64,000 nucleotides of DNA from Artocarpus heterophyllus (GCA_025403435.1 CM046345.1:17588160-17652159); one strand, 5' to 3'. Counted from the first letter of the stretch, positions 1 through 13,014 are shown. Numbers and translations: made by a program. The notes: generated from the letters alone by a model not told the origin.

Positions 1-573
1 TCTGTGAGTGTAAGTTTCCCACGTGCTACTTCCTAACACGTGCGAGATACGAGTAGGCCAGTTTGTATTTGGGCCTGTCCTGGAGATCTCATGGATTTGT
101 CAGCCGAATTGAGTTTTTATGTTAAATGCCACACACTGTTTGCTTGGATTGATCTACGTCACCCATCCTCACGTAGATCAATCCAACAAGAGCGTAACTA
201 AAACCAAGTGTCTTTATCAAAATACTCCAACTTAGTCCAGGGATATTTTTTCTCTTTTTGTTTCCCTCACTCTTCCCCGCCATCTCTCCCCCACGCTCTT
301 CCCTAGCTTTCTTCTCGTGCCTCCCTCTCCTCTTTCTCTCACTTCTTTATCCCAGCCGTGTAACTTCACCGGCAACGTCTCTAGCAGAGCAACCTCCCTC
401 CATACACAACTCATGCGACTCCACTGGTAGATAAGCTCCTCGACGTGCGCCGTCATTAGTAGATCCGTCGAGCCTGTGTTCAACTTAACCTCGCAACAAC
501 CAATGTTCCTCCAGTCGCTCCTCCTTCTGCCAGCTGTAGATGCCGATGAGAAATGATGTCAACCACTCCATTA

Positions 574-740
574 GGAGCCGCACGACGAGCACGGCTGACT
601 TCAGGAGCCACGTGACCAACACGGCCAACTTTGGGAGCCGCGAGATTGGCCATGGCCGACTTTGGGAGTCGCGCAACGAGAACGGACTTCAAGAGCCGCA
701 CAACCAACTATGGTCGACTTGGGAAGTCGCACGACCGCCA
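574..740. repeat. Degenerate 30-bp minisatellite, about 6 copies
   Basis: A unit starting GGAGCCGC (variants GGAGCCAC, GGAGTCGC, AGAGCCGC, GAAGTCGC) and containing a CACGGC-like core recurs near 574, 604, 634, 665, 692 and 722, a period of about 30 bp. Because 30 is a multiple of three, the array keeps overlapping frames open on both strands for about 120 codons. These frames look like a by-product of the repeat and not genes. The array is clearly GC-richer than its surroundings. Confidence 0.6.
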
Positions 741-1159
741 GTTTGTCTCCGTTGTTCTCCTACAATAGATTTGGCTCTCCCGCGGCAAATCCGGCGCCGT
801 AGTCCCCTACCAGGACGATGGAGGTTTGCCAAAGATTCGCAAAGTAGCCGTCGGAGATTCACTGTTGAATTTCTTTTTTTAGATTTTTTTTATCTAATTA
901 GTTTTTTTGTATGATTTTTATTTGATTATTGTGTTTGTTGAGGATATATTTAATACTATAAAATGTAACATAATGATGTGGCATGATATTTTTACAATTA
1001 GCTTTTTTAATGATGTAAATCAATCCAAGTTCTTTCTTTGTGACAAAGATCTTAGGCAAATTATAGTAAATAGACCAAAATTTTAAGGTGTATTCATATA
1101 AATGTAACTTTTTTCAACACAATTTTTATTTATACTATAAAATGTAAAGTCTTATGTCT

Positions 1160-1470
1160 TCTACTTAGAGTACGTCCCTCTGAGGCATGTTTGTATGTCC
1201 CTCTAAGACATTTTTTGTGTCTCTCAAGGATATGTCATATGTCCCACCGGAACATGTTCATATGTCCCTTTGGGATTTTTTTGTATCCCTTGAAGACATA
1301 TTGCATGTCTCTTTGGGACTTTTTTCGTGTCCTTTGAATCCATGTCGATGTCTCATCGGGACATATCCACATGTCTCTTCGGGACTTTTTTTGTCCTTTA
1401 GGAACATGTCGCATGTCTCTCTAGGACATTTTATGGTGTCCCTCCAAATCATTTTTAGGTGTCCAGCTTT
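1160..1470. repeat. Degenerate tandem array of ATGTCYCTnnGGGAC-like units
   Basis: Units of roughly 20-22 bp alternate between an ATGTCTCT..GGGAC form followed by a T-run and a GTGTCC..GAACATGTC form. The higher-order period is about 43-60 bp. Ends are indistinct and units have diverged. The frames that stay open across it on both strands, rich in Cys, Ser and Phe, are best explained by the repeat. Confidence 0.5.
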
Positions 1471-2439
1471 GTTAAAAACCATTACCAACTGAATAGAAAC
1501 ATAATGCTTCGGCTTCTGTAGTGTTTTTAACTGAGTTTGATTTCTTAACTTGTATAAACAAACATCCATTGATGCCCGAACAAACAACATTTAATTTAAT
1601 ACAAAAAAAAACCTTGAAAAAAAACTTCCATTGATCTAAATCCAAACCTAAAACGTCTTGAGAATTTTTTTGTTTGAATTATGGGGAAAAAAATGGCGCA
1701 AAATTCTGCCCTATTATTTTCAGAAAATTCATGAATTCATCACGTAAAATTGTAATTAACGAGCAAGAGAATTCTCAATAAATGGCCAAATAAGCACTTA
1801 GAATATAACAGGAAAAAAAACTAGATTGAATTTACCAGCAAAAGCAAAATCTAATAATTGATTTATAATCAAAAATGGGATTTTAACAAAGTAGAATTGA
1901 AATTCGACGTTTAGAGAACATGAAAAAACAATGTTGAAAACAACATTAGATTTTCCACATAAATCCTAACAAACACGAAAATAAAAAATAAAAACCAACG
2001 AAGAATAGAACGTCAGGCCCAAAAAAGCTTTTTGCCAAGGCAATGAAATCGCAACAGCTAGTATAGACCTTACTTAAACTCTACCACATTTTTCTATGCT
2101 TTCTTTTCAACCTCGTCATGTGCTTCTTCTTCCATGTTGAGGATAAGGCCCGCTTGTTTAAAACGAAACACACAAACAACCACAAATAAGGAAATCTCTT
2201 GTATGGATCTCAAATGATGAATTGGGATTAGAGAGAGAGAACTGAGGGAATGGAGAAAATTGATTGAGAAAATCTCTTGCATGAACACGAGGCTCGGACT
2301 TTGACGACAATGACGATGACAAGCATAGGTCAGATTCGGAACGACTTGACATTCAAATCTGATGAGGACGGCGGATCTCGATTGTGGCGTCCCAAGGATC
2401 CTTGGTGGGATGTCGGGATGGAGAAGCTCTGGAGGTGGA

Positions 2440-2545
2440 GAAATTAGAGGATAAAGAGAGAAGAGAGAAGAAAGTTACATGAAAAAGAGAGAGAAAGAAG
2501 AGAGAGGGGAAAAGAGAGAAAGGAAAAAAGAAAGGGGAAAAAAGT
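2440..2545. repeat. Purine-rich GA/GAAA tract
   Basis: About 100 bases of nearly pure A and G on this strand, with GAGAGA and GGGAAAA runs. Read on the other strand it is a CT-rich stretch upstream of a short Ser-rich open frame (2158-2352), a layout like a plant 5' UTR. No family match is visible, so it is recorded only as low-complexity sequence. Confidence 0.5.
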
Positions 2546-2639
2546 TATGGCATTAATTTTTTGTGACATTACTTTTTCGTTATATTAAAAAAAATGTTGT
2601 AAAAGTTTGACAAAATATATAATTCTCAAATTTTAAAGT

Positions 2640-3475
2640 TTTCTGAGCAAATTACATGTCGACAAACTATTAAAGATAATAGGCCTTTCTATTTTTTTTT
2701 TTACTTTTTGTTTTCCTATTTCGCCCTTAGGTTTAATTTTTGCCCCTAAAATTCTCTGCTGCATCTCTCCCTCCCTGCTTGTCTCCGTCATTCAACTCAC
2801 CGGCGACCACCTCTCGTGCTGTTGTGGTTAACGACATTGCCTTCTTTCCAACATCATATGAGGACGATCTATGTAATCCCATCATCCACGTGTCGTTTTG
2901 ACGAAGCTATGCACCACCTAACACTTGTGAGGAGCGATTACAAATCATCCCATCATCATGACAGTACAATGCTTCGCCATCGCGAGGTTAGCTTAGCAAC
3001 TTCCTTCTAACAATGGCGACTTCCTCATGGTGATGGCGACGCTAATGACAACCTTTGGCAGACTCAAATCTCGATGTTCACTGTGGATCTACTCTTCTTA
3101 ATAGAGATCTGAGTTCATCAATTTTGTCCCGAAGTTCATCAATGGACCTCGACATTGCTCCTTCTTTTGATGATCGTCGTTGTCGTTTGGCCTTGCGATG
3201 GTGATCATGAAGTACAAACAAACATCAAAGATTACCACAGAGAGAGAAAGAGAGCGAGAACTAGGAAAGGGAATTTTATTTTATTTTTTCAGTTTATAAA
3301 GAAAAAAAAAAGAGAATGAGACTTTCATTTCAACTTTTGATATAGGGATAATTTGAAAATTTTAAATAGGTAAAAAAGCATAAATACATCAAAATGGCTT
3401 ATTTACTAGCTATTTATAAATTTTGGCTAATTAATTTTTATTCCATTTTAATTTGGCCTATTTCTTTCATTCTCC
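2640..3475. mobile_element. Possible non-autonomous DNA transposon (MULE-like), ends uncertain
   Basis: The stretch is bounded by AATAGGCC near 2678 and its inverse GGCCTATT near 3460. It encloses a CT-rich leader and a GC-richer 300-bp core, and ends with a GA-rich tract near 3238. The same arrangement (AATAGGCCAATTT, CT-rich leader, GC-richer core, GA-rich tail) recurs at about 25795-26400. Long AT-rich ends around a captured GC-rich core are typical of Mutator-like non-autonomous elements. The terminal inverted repeat seen here is only about 8 bp and I found no target-site duplication, so this is tentative. Confidence 0.25.
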
Positions 3476-3775
3476 CGATTTGTTAGGTCAATTGAGGAAG
3501 AAAAACTCTTTTTAGCATGAGGGGCTAAGGGCCTGGGCGTCTCACAAAGGGTGAGCGTTGGATATTAATGCTCATTGAGGACACCAACTCAAGTATTTAC
3601 ATGAAAGATCTGTTTTTTGACCTTGTGTCTAAAATATGTCTTCTTTCTTTTAGTATTACTAGTTGATTCCACGTGCATAGCAAGTAGGAGTGTCATTTTG
3701 TAAGCTCTATTCAAGTGTTAAGTTTTAATAACCGTATAGTTATTTTTTAAAATTTATTTAATAGTGTATATATAT

Positions 3776-5931
3776 TGTAACGTCCCGAAATTTATTTAAT
3801 ATTAATATAATGTAAATGATGAATTAGTGTGCCATAATTAAAGTTTTGACTTTAATTAGATTATTTGGTTGGATTTTTAGTTTTTGGTTGTTTTGTTAAA
3901 TTGATGTGTTCAAAAGATTTCTTATTGATTTAAAATGATGTTTTGAGTTTTAAAACACAACAATTTGTAAAATGTTAAAAATACTCTGTTTTACAAAACC
4001 GTGGGCGGCACATGGTTTTCGCACAGTAAAACCGCCCACCGATTTTCTCTATTTATTTTCCTTTCCTCTCTCTCTCTCCTCACTCTCACGAGCTCTCTCT
4101 CTCTCTCTTCTCTGGACTCTCTCGGCAGCCTCTCTCTCTCAATCTCTCTCTCAAAATTTTTGAACTCCATTTCGAATCCAAGCTTTGGAACAGCAAGGAG
4201 GAAGCTCGGGGACGTGATTCGGCGACCGAGAACGCGGATTGAAGCTTCGATTCGAGGTTAGATTCGAAATTTCTAAACTTTTTACAAAATTTTCGATTTT
4301 GTGTGTTTTTGAAATCTAAGTTTGTTTAAGCTTAGAAAACCGTGGATTTGTGTTAAATGAGCTTAGAACAACTAGAATCTAAACCTAGATTGAAGAAAAA
4401 CGGATTGTATTCAAGATTTTTATTTTTCTCCTCTTTTTCTCATTTTCGGATTTTTGAGGATTTTGAGTTCAAATGTTGTTTAAATGATTCCAAACATGTT
4501 TTAGAATGTTTTTCTATCAACTATAGTTATTTTTCATGCCTGGGAATTGAGAAAAACAGGTTGGAATTCAGATTTGGATTTTGGGGATCGAGAAACCCGT
4601 GGCTGGGATTTCTGGATTTTCCCAGTTCGGCAGGCCGAAGTTCATGTTCGGCAGGGCGAAGTTCATGATCGGCAGGCCGGTGTTCTTCCGATCGGCAGGC
4701 CGAATCTGGGGACATGTTCGGCAGGCCGAACTTTGCTTCCGGCAGGCCGAACTGTACAGTTCGGCAGGCCGAAGCAGGGCGTCCGGCAGGCCGACCGAGG
4801 CATGGAAAATTTTGTGATTTTTACCCGATTTCATTGTTTTGAACCCTGATTTAAATCCCAACCTTATAGGATGATTTTAATGATACAAATGGCACACTAG
4901 GACATCATGAAATGATTTAGTAACATAGGATGTTTCGAACTAGATATTGATTGATTTAGTTGGTATCTAGGATTGTTCGTGGTTCCGTGGAGCTAACGTA
5001 TAGCGGATCGGGATTACGGTGTGGGGTACCGGCACGAGTACTGAGGTAGGACTTCTATCCTATTTCTTTGGTAGCCTGGTTTTGAAATGATTTGGCTTTG
5101 AAAATGATTTCTATCAAAATGTTTTCAACGGTTGTTTGAAAATGATTTTATCGGTTATATTTTTATATACCGTGACATGAAATGAATTTCATAATGAATG
5201 TAATTGACAACACTCGGTAATTGGGTTTTGAATGATAATGATAATAAACACATGGGCATGATGCCATATCAGAGATCGGGTCGTGATCGACCTTGGGGGC
5301 AGGTCCCGAAACCCAGCTGGGCCACTACGGTGGTGATATCATGGTTTGCCTAGGTAAATGTAAACTGGTGTTTTGATTTGACGAGTAGACTGTTCTGTGT
5401 CAGAACGGTTCTACTCAATTTATTTATTTATTTATTCAAGTTTCTTCTTGCATAACTCCTGATAATGCTATGTTTCTTTGCATTAAATTATTTTATAAAA
5501 CTTAGTCCTACTGAGCCTTTCGCTCACGTTTTATCTGTTTTAAATTCCCCCCCTTCTAGGTGGTTTCCCATTTAGGTTTGGAGAAGATTCTTCGGACCGA
5601 ACTCAGGAGCAATAGGAGAATTTGTTTACATTCTGTATTTGTTAATCAAGACATGTAAGACTTAACTCTATTTGTACTTGGACTGTAATTGTATTTATGA
5701 TATTGTCAGAACCATGTGTGTGCACAAGTTGTGGGTTGTGGAACCCATATTCGCGGTTTTTATTCAATTATTGTTATTTGTTTAATGATTTTAAATTCTT
5801 TATCAAATGTGGTGGAAAAATCTCTTTAATTCTTGCTTAATTGGATTTTTAAACCCTTAATTTCAATTAAATTCTCTTTTAATTAATCTAAATACTCCGC
5901 CACGTCACCTCCCGTACTCCGGGGCGTGACA
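3776..5931 (+). mobile_element. Solo LTR, Ty3/gypsy chromovirus-like (Tekay/Del type), 2156 bp
   Basis: The unit begins TGTAACGTCCCG and ends GGGGCGTGACA, so it has TG...CA ends with complementary terminal ACGTCCC/GGGGCGT blocks. It is flanked by TATAT on both sides (3771-3775 and 5932-5936). That fits a 5-bp target duplication, though it is weak evidence because the site is a TA repeat. No primer site, gag or pol adjoins it, so this is a solo LTR left by recombination. It has a CT-rich stretch (4056-4155) like a 5' leader, the array of CGGCAGGCCGAA palindromes (4626-4795), and GAGCTAACG plus later ACTGAG blocks. The last two also occur in the LTRs at 52658 and 58583, which suggests the same lineage and plus orientation. 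Confidence 0.75.
4626..4795. repeat. Array of eight TTCGGCAGGCCGAA-type palindromes
   Basis: Eight copies of a 14-bp interrupted palindrome (TTCGGC-AG-GCCGAA, some with one or two changes) start near 4626, 4647, 4668, 4691, 4717, 4738, 4760 and 4782. Spacing is about 21-26 bp with variable linkers. The array is a GC- and CpG-rich island inside an AT-rich LTR. The same palindrome occurs in the unrelated copia LTRs (47587-47640 and, decayed, 24060-24100, 21325-21380, 45055-45110) and copia leaders (46150-46380, 17945-18120). Confidence 0.8.
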
Positions 5932-6654
5932 TATATATATATATATTAGTTAGTTGTTGCTTGATACACAACTAACAAAAACATCTTTACAAGTATTTCT
6001 TATAAAATAATAAAAATTACACAGAAAAATAAAAAGAGGCACATCTAGAAAAATATATTTCAATAAAAACATGTGAGAAAAAAAATATATAAAAGAAGCA
6101 CATTAAAAAGGATAACACTATAGAGGATTTTTATTAAAATGAAAATTAAAGAAAAACAAAAAAAAATTATGCACAGGCACAAATGAAAGAAATAATAACA
6201 ATAGAAATAAAATAAGGGAAGAGCACATTTCAATTTCCCAACATGGATAAATTAGAGTGAATGTATTTATTAGAAAAAAAAATAGTTGAAAGGATGGCAT
6301 GTAAAATCTTTTAAAAGGAAAGACATTTCAAGGAAAATTTGTTGTAATAGGCCAATTAGAAAAGCCTAACAACATATTTGAATGAACATTGCTATAAGGT
6401 ATTGGTCTTAAGTACCATCCGCTCATAGAAGGTGGTTCCCATAGTATAGGACCAATAGGTGAGGTCCACCTTTATTTATGATAGCGCTCAGTATTGGTAG
6501 TGCCTCTAAGCATTTTTTTTTTATTTTAATACGAGTAAGTGAGAGAAACAAAGCAATGGAGAAGGAAAAAAAAAACAAATGTGGAAAATCAAAAAAAAAA
6601 AGGGAAAAAAGGAAAAAAAAAAACATTTTGGTAAAAGAAAGTGGTGTGATACTT

Positions 6655-6800
6655 ATAGGGTGTTTGGGAAGTATGGTTAAAATCAAGATTATGATTCAAA
6701 ACACTTCAGCATATAAGAGCTTTATACTGTAACAACTTTTTGTTTTTTTATTGTAGCATGTGAAAGCTTTACACTATTTAGTAACCACTTAAGGTGATGA
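6655..6800 (-). mobile_element. MITE-like dispersed repeat (GGGTGTTTGG-end family)
   Basis: The left end reads AGGGTGTTTGGGAAG. The body contains CATATAAGAGCTTTATACTG and a GTAGCATGTGAAAGC block. The reverse complement aligns by eye with the repeats at 26458-26620 and 33433-33587: same order of CTCACATGTTACAATA-like, TACAGTGTAAAGCTC-like and TTCAAAC-end blocks. GTTTGG-type ends are common in hAT and PIF MITEs. The superfamily is not determined because I could not confirm a target duplication. Confidence 0.4.
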
Positions 6801-9800
6801 TTAAATAGTTATAAAGGTAATGTTTGATAAAATGTTTAAACGAAAATATAATTTAAAAAAATTATTACAAAAGAACAAATTAGATGAATTTTTTTGATGA
6901 TATATTTAGTGAAAAAAATAATATTAGGAAGAAAAAAGCAAAATATATATATATATATTTAATATAAAGGACAAATAAAAAAAGTGAAAAAGGAAAAAAA
7001 AAAAAAAGAAGGTATATATAAGAAGTTGATTTCTGTTAATTACGATGCTATTTGATTGGGAAATTCAACAATTTTGAACCCAACTTTGAGGGCGAGTACA
7101 CATTTGGATTTGTTTTGCTAAAACCCAATCTCAAACTCTCACGGGACAATCTGAGCTAGGAAGCCAGCCGAACTCAAAATCAACACCCCTAATTCCAGAA
7201 CCGGTTTTGATGCCAATGGGGCAAAAATAAGCCTAGCATCAAACTTATTATATTATAATGGATTATTTCACACGTGTAGTAGATTATTATATTATATTTC
7301 CTACATATTTTATATTACTTTTGTAAAAATATAACTGGTTTTTATTCTAGTGAGCATTTTATACTTTAGTTATTTCACTCATTTATAATTTAAATTTTTT
7401 ATGCCACTTTTTAATCTAGTTTAAACCTATTTTTTAAGTTTATATCCATATACAATTTCAAATTTTATGCTCCTTTTAAATTTAAAATCAATTATACATC
7501 CAAATATCAATTTAGATTCAAGTTTTAAACTACAATTTTTGAACTCTTTATCTCAAACTCAAAAACTTCAAACCGGCATGATTCAAAATCCTAAAAACAA
7601 ACAGACCCACGTGTTTGTCCATTTCATAGAAGTTAAAATATCATATGTTATTAAATCATTAAAATTACACAAATGTCTATTAAAACCATAATGAACTCAA
7701 AATGATATATACTTCTTATACATATTTATATATATATTATTGTGCTTTTTCATAAATATATACATTTTCTTATATTTACGTTTTGTTAATCATTTTCTTG
7801 TAGAAAGTGGCTTCAAATCCCTAACTTATTTCAAATAACTGAAATAAAGAATTTACCATCTGGGGTAGGGCTTTACAGGCAGGTATAAATTAATTTTTTT
7901 TAGAAAATAGTAAAATGAAGTCGATATAATAAAAATTTGGAATATTATAAAAAAACAAAAATTTATATCACTTAAATAGTAACATACCATTATATAGTAT
8001 AAATGATAATATTATTATTATATTTTTAAAAATAATATTATTATGATAATGGTTACGTAATTTTTATTATTTAAAAAATTGAAAAATTCTAATAATTTCA
8101 ATTCCACAATACTAATTTTCCTTTGCAGTGTAATTTTCACTATTCTTAGGGCTTTTTAGATATGTAGTGAATAAGTTAAAATAAAGAAAAATTCTCATTA
8201 ACACATGCGATGCATGGGGGAGAAATTTTGCAAATTCACATGCCTGTTAAAGTTTTGATTTTGTAATTATTTATTTAGAAATAGAGATCTTAATTGGTTG
8301 CTAATATGCAATTAACACTAACATTATATGTTTGCTAGAATAAGATAGTGGATGAAAAAATTGGAAAAAATTTTATACAAAAGAGATTATTATCTATTTA
8401 TCTATAATTAATTATCTATAACTATATAAAATTGATTTACAGATTATTTTATTCTAATTATTATTTTTCTGAGTTAATTTTTTTCTATATATGGGATACT
8501 TTCTTTTTTTTCAATTTTTTTTTTGTACTTGAAGTAATTGTTTTGTCCTTTTCTCTAAGATTTTTGTTTTTCCTTATCTCTGATTTAACAATGATTTTTT
8601 TTTTTTCAAAAAGCTTTGATCATTTATTGCCTCATTTGAAGGATCAGTGTTTCTTAATAGCACATAATATTTTTCCGTCTATCTTCATATATTTTATTTC
8701 ACCTTATGTAAACATTTCGTTGTTTTGATTTTTTAAGTACTTCAATATATGTAGTTGCATTTTTGAGTATTATATTGCTTTTAAAATGTAAGTTTTGTAA
8801 TTTTTTTCTCACTAAACATTTGATTATATCACATGATCCATCTAGGAAAAAAATAATGTCATTGTCATGTTGCTTACAATTAAGGATAAAAAATTAAAAT
8901 TTTAATTTTTTTAGGAAAATACTTTAATATTGTTTACCATAAAGTTAAACTTTTTTTTTTCGTTTTTCTACATTTTGATAAGTCATCTATAAGAATTTTG
9001 TGAAACCTTAACTGTTACCTAATTTTAACTAATTTGCTGCCAAATAACACATAGATATGTGTATTGCAGATGATTAACAATATTAAAATTATAAAAGCTA
9101 TATACATATAAGTTATGGTATTATTTAAAAAAAAAAAACAATTCCTTCGTCTTTTTAATTTTTGTCTAACTCTACCAACTTTCTTTCAAAAAATAATATG
9201 CGTACAACAATAAGAAAATAGGTGCATCTATTGACACCTCTTACCTACTTTTCACATGCTATTTCTTCAATCATCTCTCATTCTACTTCTTATGTCCTTC
9301 CTAAAATACCAAAAAAGTCCCTATACCTAAATAGTATCATTAGTTTTCTTGTTTCTACCCACCTACCAAATAAACTTAAAATATTTGTTTCAAACATTTT
9401 TTTTTCAGTTTATATTCTAAATGATAATTTTTCCTTAATATATTTCCTTTTTATTAAACCAAACTTTAGATTCCAAAAAACAATAATCGGTAGTGAATTG
9501 TAAGGGTTTATATCTGAATCAAACAAGTTGTGAAACATAGTTCTTTTCTTTTTTTCTTTTTAATATCGTGTTCTTTATATCAAATGAAAGTGTGGTTCCT
9601 TTTACTGGAGGACATGATTTATAGTTATTTATGATTCAAACAATTTGCATTGATATATACATAATTATAATTAATATATACAAAAATAATAACAAAAATA
9701 AGATTTTGAAAAAAAATAAAGATATATATTTTTATGTGAGACTCTTTCATATTGAAATCCAACCCTATCCTCTTGAAAAAATAATACACTAATTTTTAAA

Positions 9801-10933
9801 ATATATATATTAAGATAGAGTATGTAATGAGTATTTTTTAAAACACTTTTGTTCTTAAAAGTAATTTTAATAATAGATGATATGTTAATAAATAAACCTT
9901 ATTAAATAGGAATGTATAAAGTAGAATAAAAGGTGTTAATAAATTCATCTCATGAAAATACCTTAAATAACAAAAAAAAAATGTGTCCAAAAAAATGTAA
10001 TCATTAGGAAATGGAAAAAGAGGAAAGTAAAGTACGCTAAAGGAAATGCCAAATAACAGTAAAAAAGAGAGAGAGAGAAAAAAAAAAAAAGATGAAGCAA
10101 TCAACCATGCATTTGCGGAACAAATCCTAAAGCTCCTGAAATAAATCCAACACAATTACACAAGCAACTTGCCAAGGATGAAGACATGGTTATTGGTGAA
10201 AATATCCGTACTCCACTCCACTTCACATAAATTTTTTTAAAAAAATCACTATTAGTGAAAATATAAAAAAAAAATGTTACAAAGACTACAAGAATTCACC
10301 TTTAAACAAACTTAAAAATACTCCAGGATAAAATAAACATCAAAAAAATATAAATAAACATGCTTTACATAAAAAACCTCGTATATATATATTGCATTTT
10401 TTAATGTCAAAATGAAGTTCTATGAGGCTTCAATATGTTTAGGAAGTCATCTTAATTCAATCAATATTGGTGTTATGACATGTTATTTGAATAGTTTTGA
10501 ATACATTTATGAACATTTAATATATAGTTTTATTGATCTCTTCCCACCTTATTTATGCAAACTTGATTATTAGTGATCAAAAACTCAATCATGTAGGCTA
10601 AGATTGATAAACTATTTTTTAAGAAGAAATGATTTTCAATTTTCGATAATGACCAATATTTCTATCTTCTTTTTTTTTTTTGAAATTTTGCATAAATTAC
10701 ATTATATGCAAACCAATATCGATATGTAAACCAATATTTATTTATTTTTTTTGAAATTCTAACAAAAATAATTTTGTAGTTGAAAGATATTTTAGCACCT
10801 CCTAAAATCTGAAATTTCAACAATACAGCTGATATTATGTCCATCCACACGGTGTCGGTTTTGCAAGAGATTGGCTTTGTGATTTCTTTATAAGTCTGTA
10901 CAGACAACGGACTAAATAGAAAAGAAAATAATA

Positions 10934-10978
10934 ACAATAACAAGAACAAGAACAAGAACAAGAACAGCAACAACAACC
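10934..10978. repeat. Microsatellite, (AACAAG)n grading into (CAACAA)n
   Basis: A run of AACAAG hexamers followed by CAACAA trinucleotides. It lies about 50 bp outside the left end of copia element A and is unrelated to it. Confidence 0.85.
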
Positions 10979-11025
10979 TTAATTACTACATAGAGACATA
11001 GTTAGAGGGGGACAGAAGAGGAAGG

Positions 11026-13014
11026 TGCTGAAAAAATAGTACGCAGTGAAATTTTAAAAATTTTATATCAGAGTATTTTTCAAAACACAAGTTTGACATG
11101 CTATATGCATAAATTAACCAGATCTTATTAACCTTTGTGTGCCGAAAAGCTCCTGCAATCAGTGAAGAGAAGTAACGTTCCAGAAAAGCCTCAATCAACT
11201 AGTCTTCTTTACTATTCTCTATCCACGATCGGAGTGAGTGTGGGCTCATATTTACAGCTCTTCCACTAGGTGACTCTCCTTCCAACCAATTGAGAGAACC
11301 CAAAGCAAGTATTCGTGATTTGTGAAAAAGAGCTCTCAGGGAGTTTTAGATTCTCACCAGCAAAGTATCACTCTTAATCTCTCAATTGATCTAAATAACT
11401 TATGTGATTTACTCCTTGTTTATAGAGGTTGGGTCTAGGGTCAGTCCTTATCAGATTAGGTCTCAAAAATTTCGAATCAAAATCAAATTTGGATCAATAT
11501 CTAAAAAAATCCGCGTGAAAATGCGTAATCTTATCCTTCACACATCGACAGGCCGAACTGAAGGATCAACATGCCGAAATGCAAAAAAAATATGTCAGCA
11601 AATCTTTTATTTTCCACTCAAGATTCTATAGGACAAAGTCTCAGTTTTAATTCAAATAACCCAATAGAAAAGTTATCTAATTAAAACAACTTTCTCTAAA
11701 TAATCTCTAAGAAAATAAATGAATTCATAATAATTTTACAAGTTTATCTTGATTTAATTTATTCAAAATTAAATCAACGGATAAATAAACAAGAATTATT
11801 CGATCCCAATAATTCAACAAGTTTATCTTGAATTAATTTTATCACAAAATTAATTCAACCAATAAACAGACATGAATTATTTGATTCTTCCAAATTTTAA
11901 CCAATCAATAAATCTGACATAAGTCACCAATTATTGAAAAAAGCACGCCGTATCGTTACAAGATGTTGTGAGCTAGCAAAGGGGACCAAATGGACTTATA
12001 TAGTTCAAGCTCCTGATAATTACAAAACCTAATATCCTAGATATACATTTCATAATTATCAACGCCAATGCTACTCCACTAAAAGCTTGGAGCTGCACTC
12101 TCGAACTACATAAAATTACAAAGCCTTATAGCTAAGTCTCCATGACATATTATAGTGTATCGTATCCCTATGGGATTATCTATAATCGGCTTAAGAACAA
12201 GTTCTGTCTTACCTTCTTGATTATTTTTATCTTACGCTTCATTATCTCACCATCGAAAAACTTATCATCCAAAGACAGTATACCAATCGGTTACACCTAT
12301 GTATCTAAATAGTTAAGTGCTTCAGTTTTTCAATTACAGGATAACGCATATAAGAGGATATCACTACTCCTAAAGATGAGCTATGGATTTCATATCTATG
12401 AATAACAAGTCTACGCTATCAAGAATTATGCCTCCAACGTACCAACATGCATACCACTATTAAGATGTGGGTGTTACCTTTTGGCACATCAAAAGACACA
12501 AGTCCAAACAACAGACTCACTATTCATCTCAAGATTAAAATGCAATACAAATGATTGTCTAAAGTGAATCGATTTGCTAAAACATAATTATTAATCCAAA
12601 TCAATTCACTTTATATCCCGATCCAACACATCGTCACCTATGACAACATACTAATGTTTCTATTCATGGAGTCCACCTCCGATGGTCAAGACAAACCATC
12701 TCCCAATAGGAATATAGACAACATAACAATCTTTACATGAATAAAACACCCAACTTTATTCCCTCGATTGCGGATCTTATGATTTAAACGGCCACCTTAA
12801 GAATCGTGTCTTTTGCATAATCTGTCCATCATATGCCAAATTCTTAAAGGTTTAGACTGACAGTCTCAAACTATTGTTTACTTAACATACATTCAACAAA
12901 TATGAACGTAAAGAGGACAAAATTTGGTATATAAACAATGAATAAATTCTTTATTGATAAAAATATCTCCAAAACTTATTACATTTTTACTCCTTAAGGT
13001 ATACATATCTAACA
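11026..13014 (-). repeat. 3' LTR of copia element A (1989 bp)
   Basis: On the minus strand it starts TGTTAGATATGTATACC and ends TTCAGCA, matching the other family LTRs at 20807, 22487, 43612, 47067 and 61220. It directly follows the purine-rich AGTGGGAGAT on the minus strand. A decayed form of the CGGCAGGCCGAA palindrome patch is seen near 11545-11580. Small open frames inside it are not genes. Confidence 0.9.

Larger units (their letters stand above)
1..3770. other. AT-rich intergenic DNA, no supported gene
   Basis: No coding region is supported here. Open frames are short, are in low-complexity DNA, and match no family I recognise. The stretch has two minisatellite-like arrays (574-740 and 1160-1470), a purine-rich tract (about 2440-2545) and a CT-rich patch followed by GC-richer sequence (about 2760-3080). 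The CT-rich leader-like patches near 250-350 and 2760-2790 resemble the one near 25860-25910. They may be pieces of related non-autonomous DNA transposons, but I could not define ends. Confidence 0.6.
5937..11020. other. AT-rich intergenic DNA, no supported gene
   Basis: Very AT-rich sequence with homopolymer runs and TA-dinucleotide stretches (for example 5932-5946 and 6943-6958). Open frames here are Phe/Leu/Ile/Lys-rich products of composition and none resembles a known protein. A MITE-like repeat lies at about 6655-6800 and a simple repeat at 10934-10978. Confidence 0.6.

Noticed and set aside
540..914. Possible 124-residue protein-coding gene
   Set aside because: The open frame is explained by a 30-bp minisatellite (a multiple of three) and equally long frames exist on both strands. 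No family match.
4626..4795. CRISPR-like array of short palindromic repeats
   Set aside because: The repeats are 14 bp with short variable linkers, in a plant LTR, and recur in other retrotransposons. There are no cas genes and the genome is eukaryotic.
3771..5936. TATAT flanks as firm proof of the solo LTR boundaries
   Set aside because: The site is a TA repeat, so identical flanks could be chance. The call rests mainly on TG..CA ends and LTR-type content.
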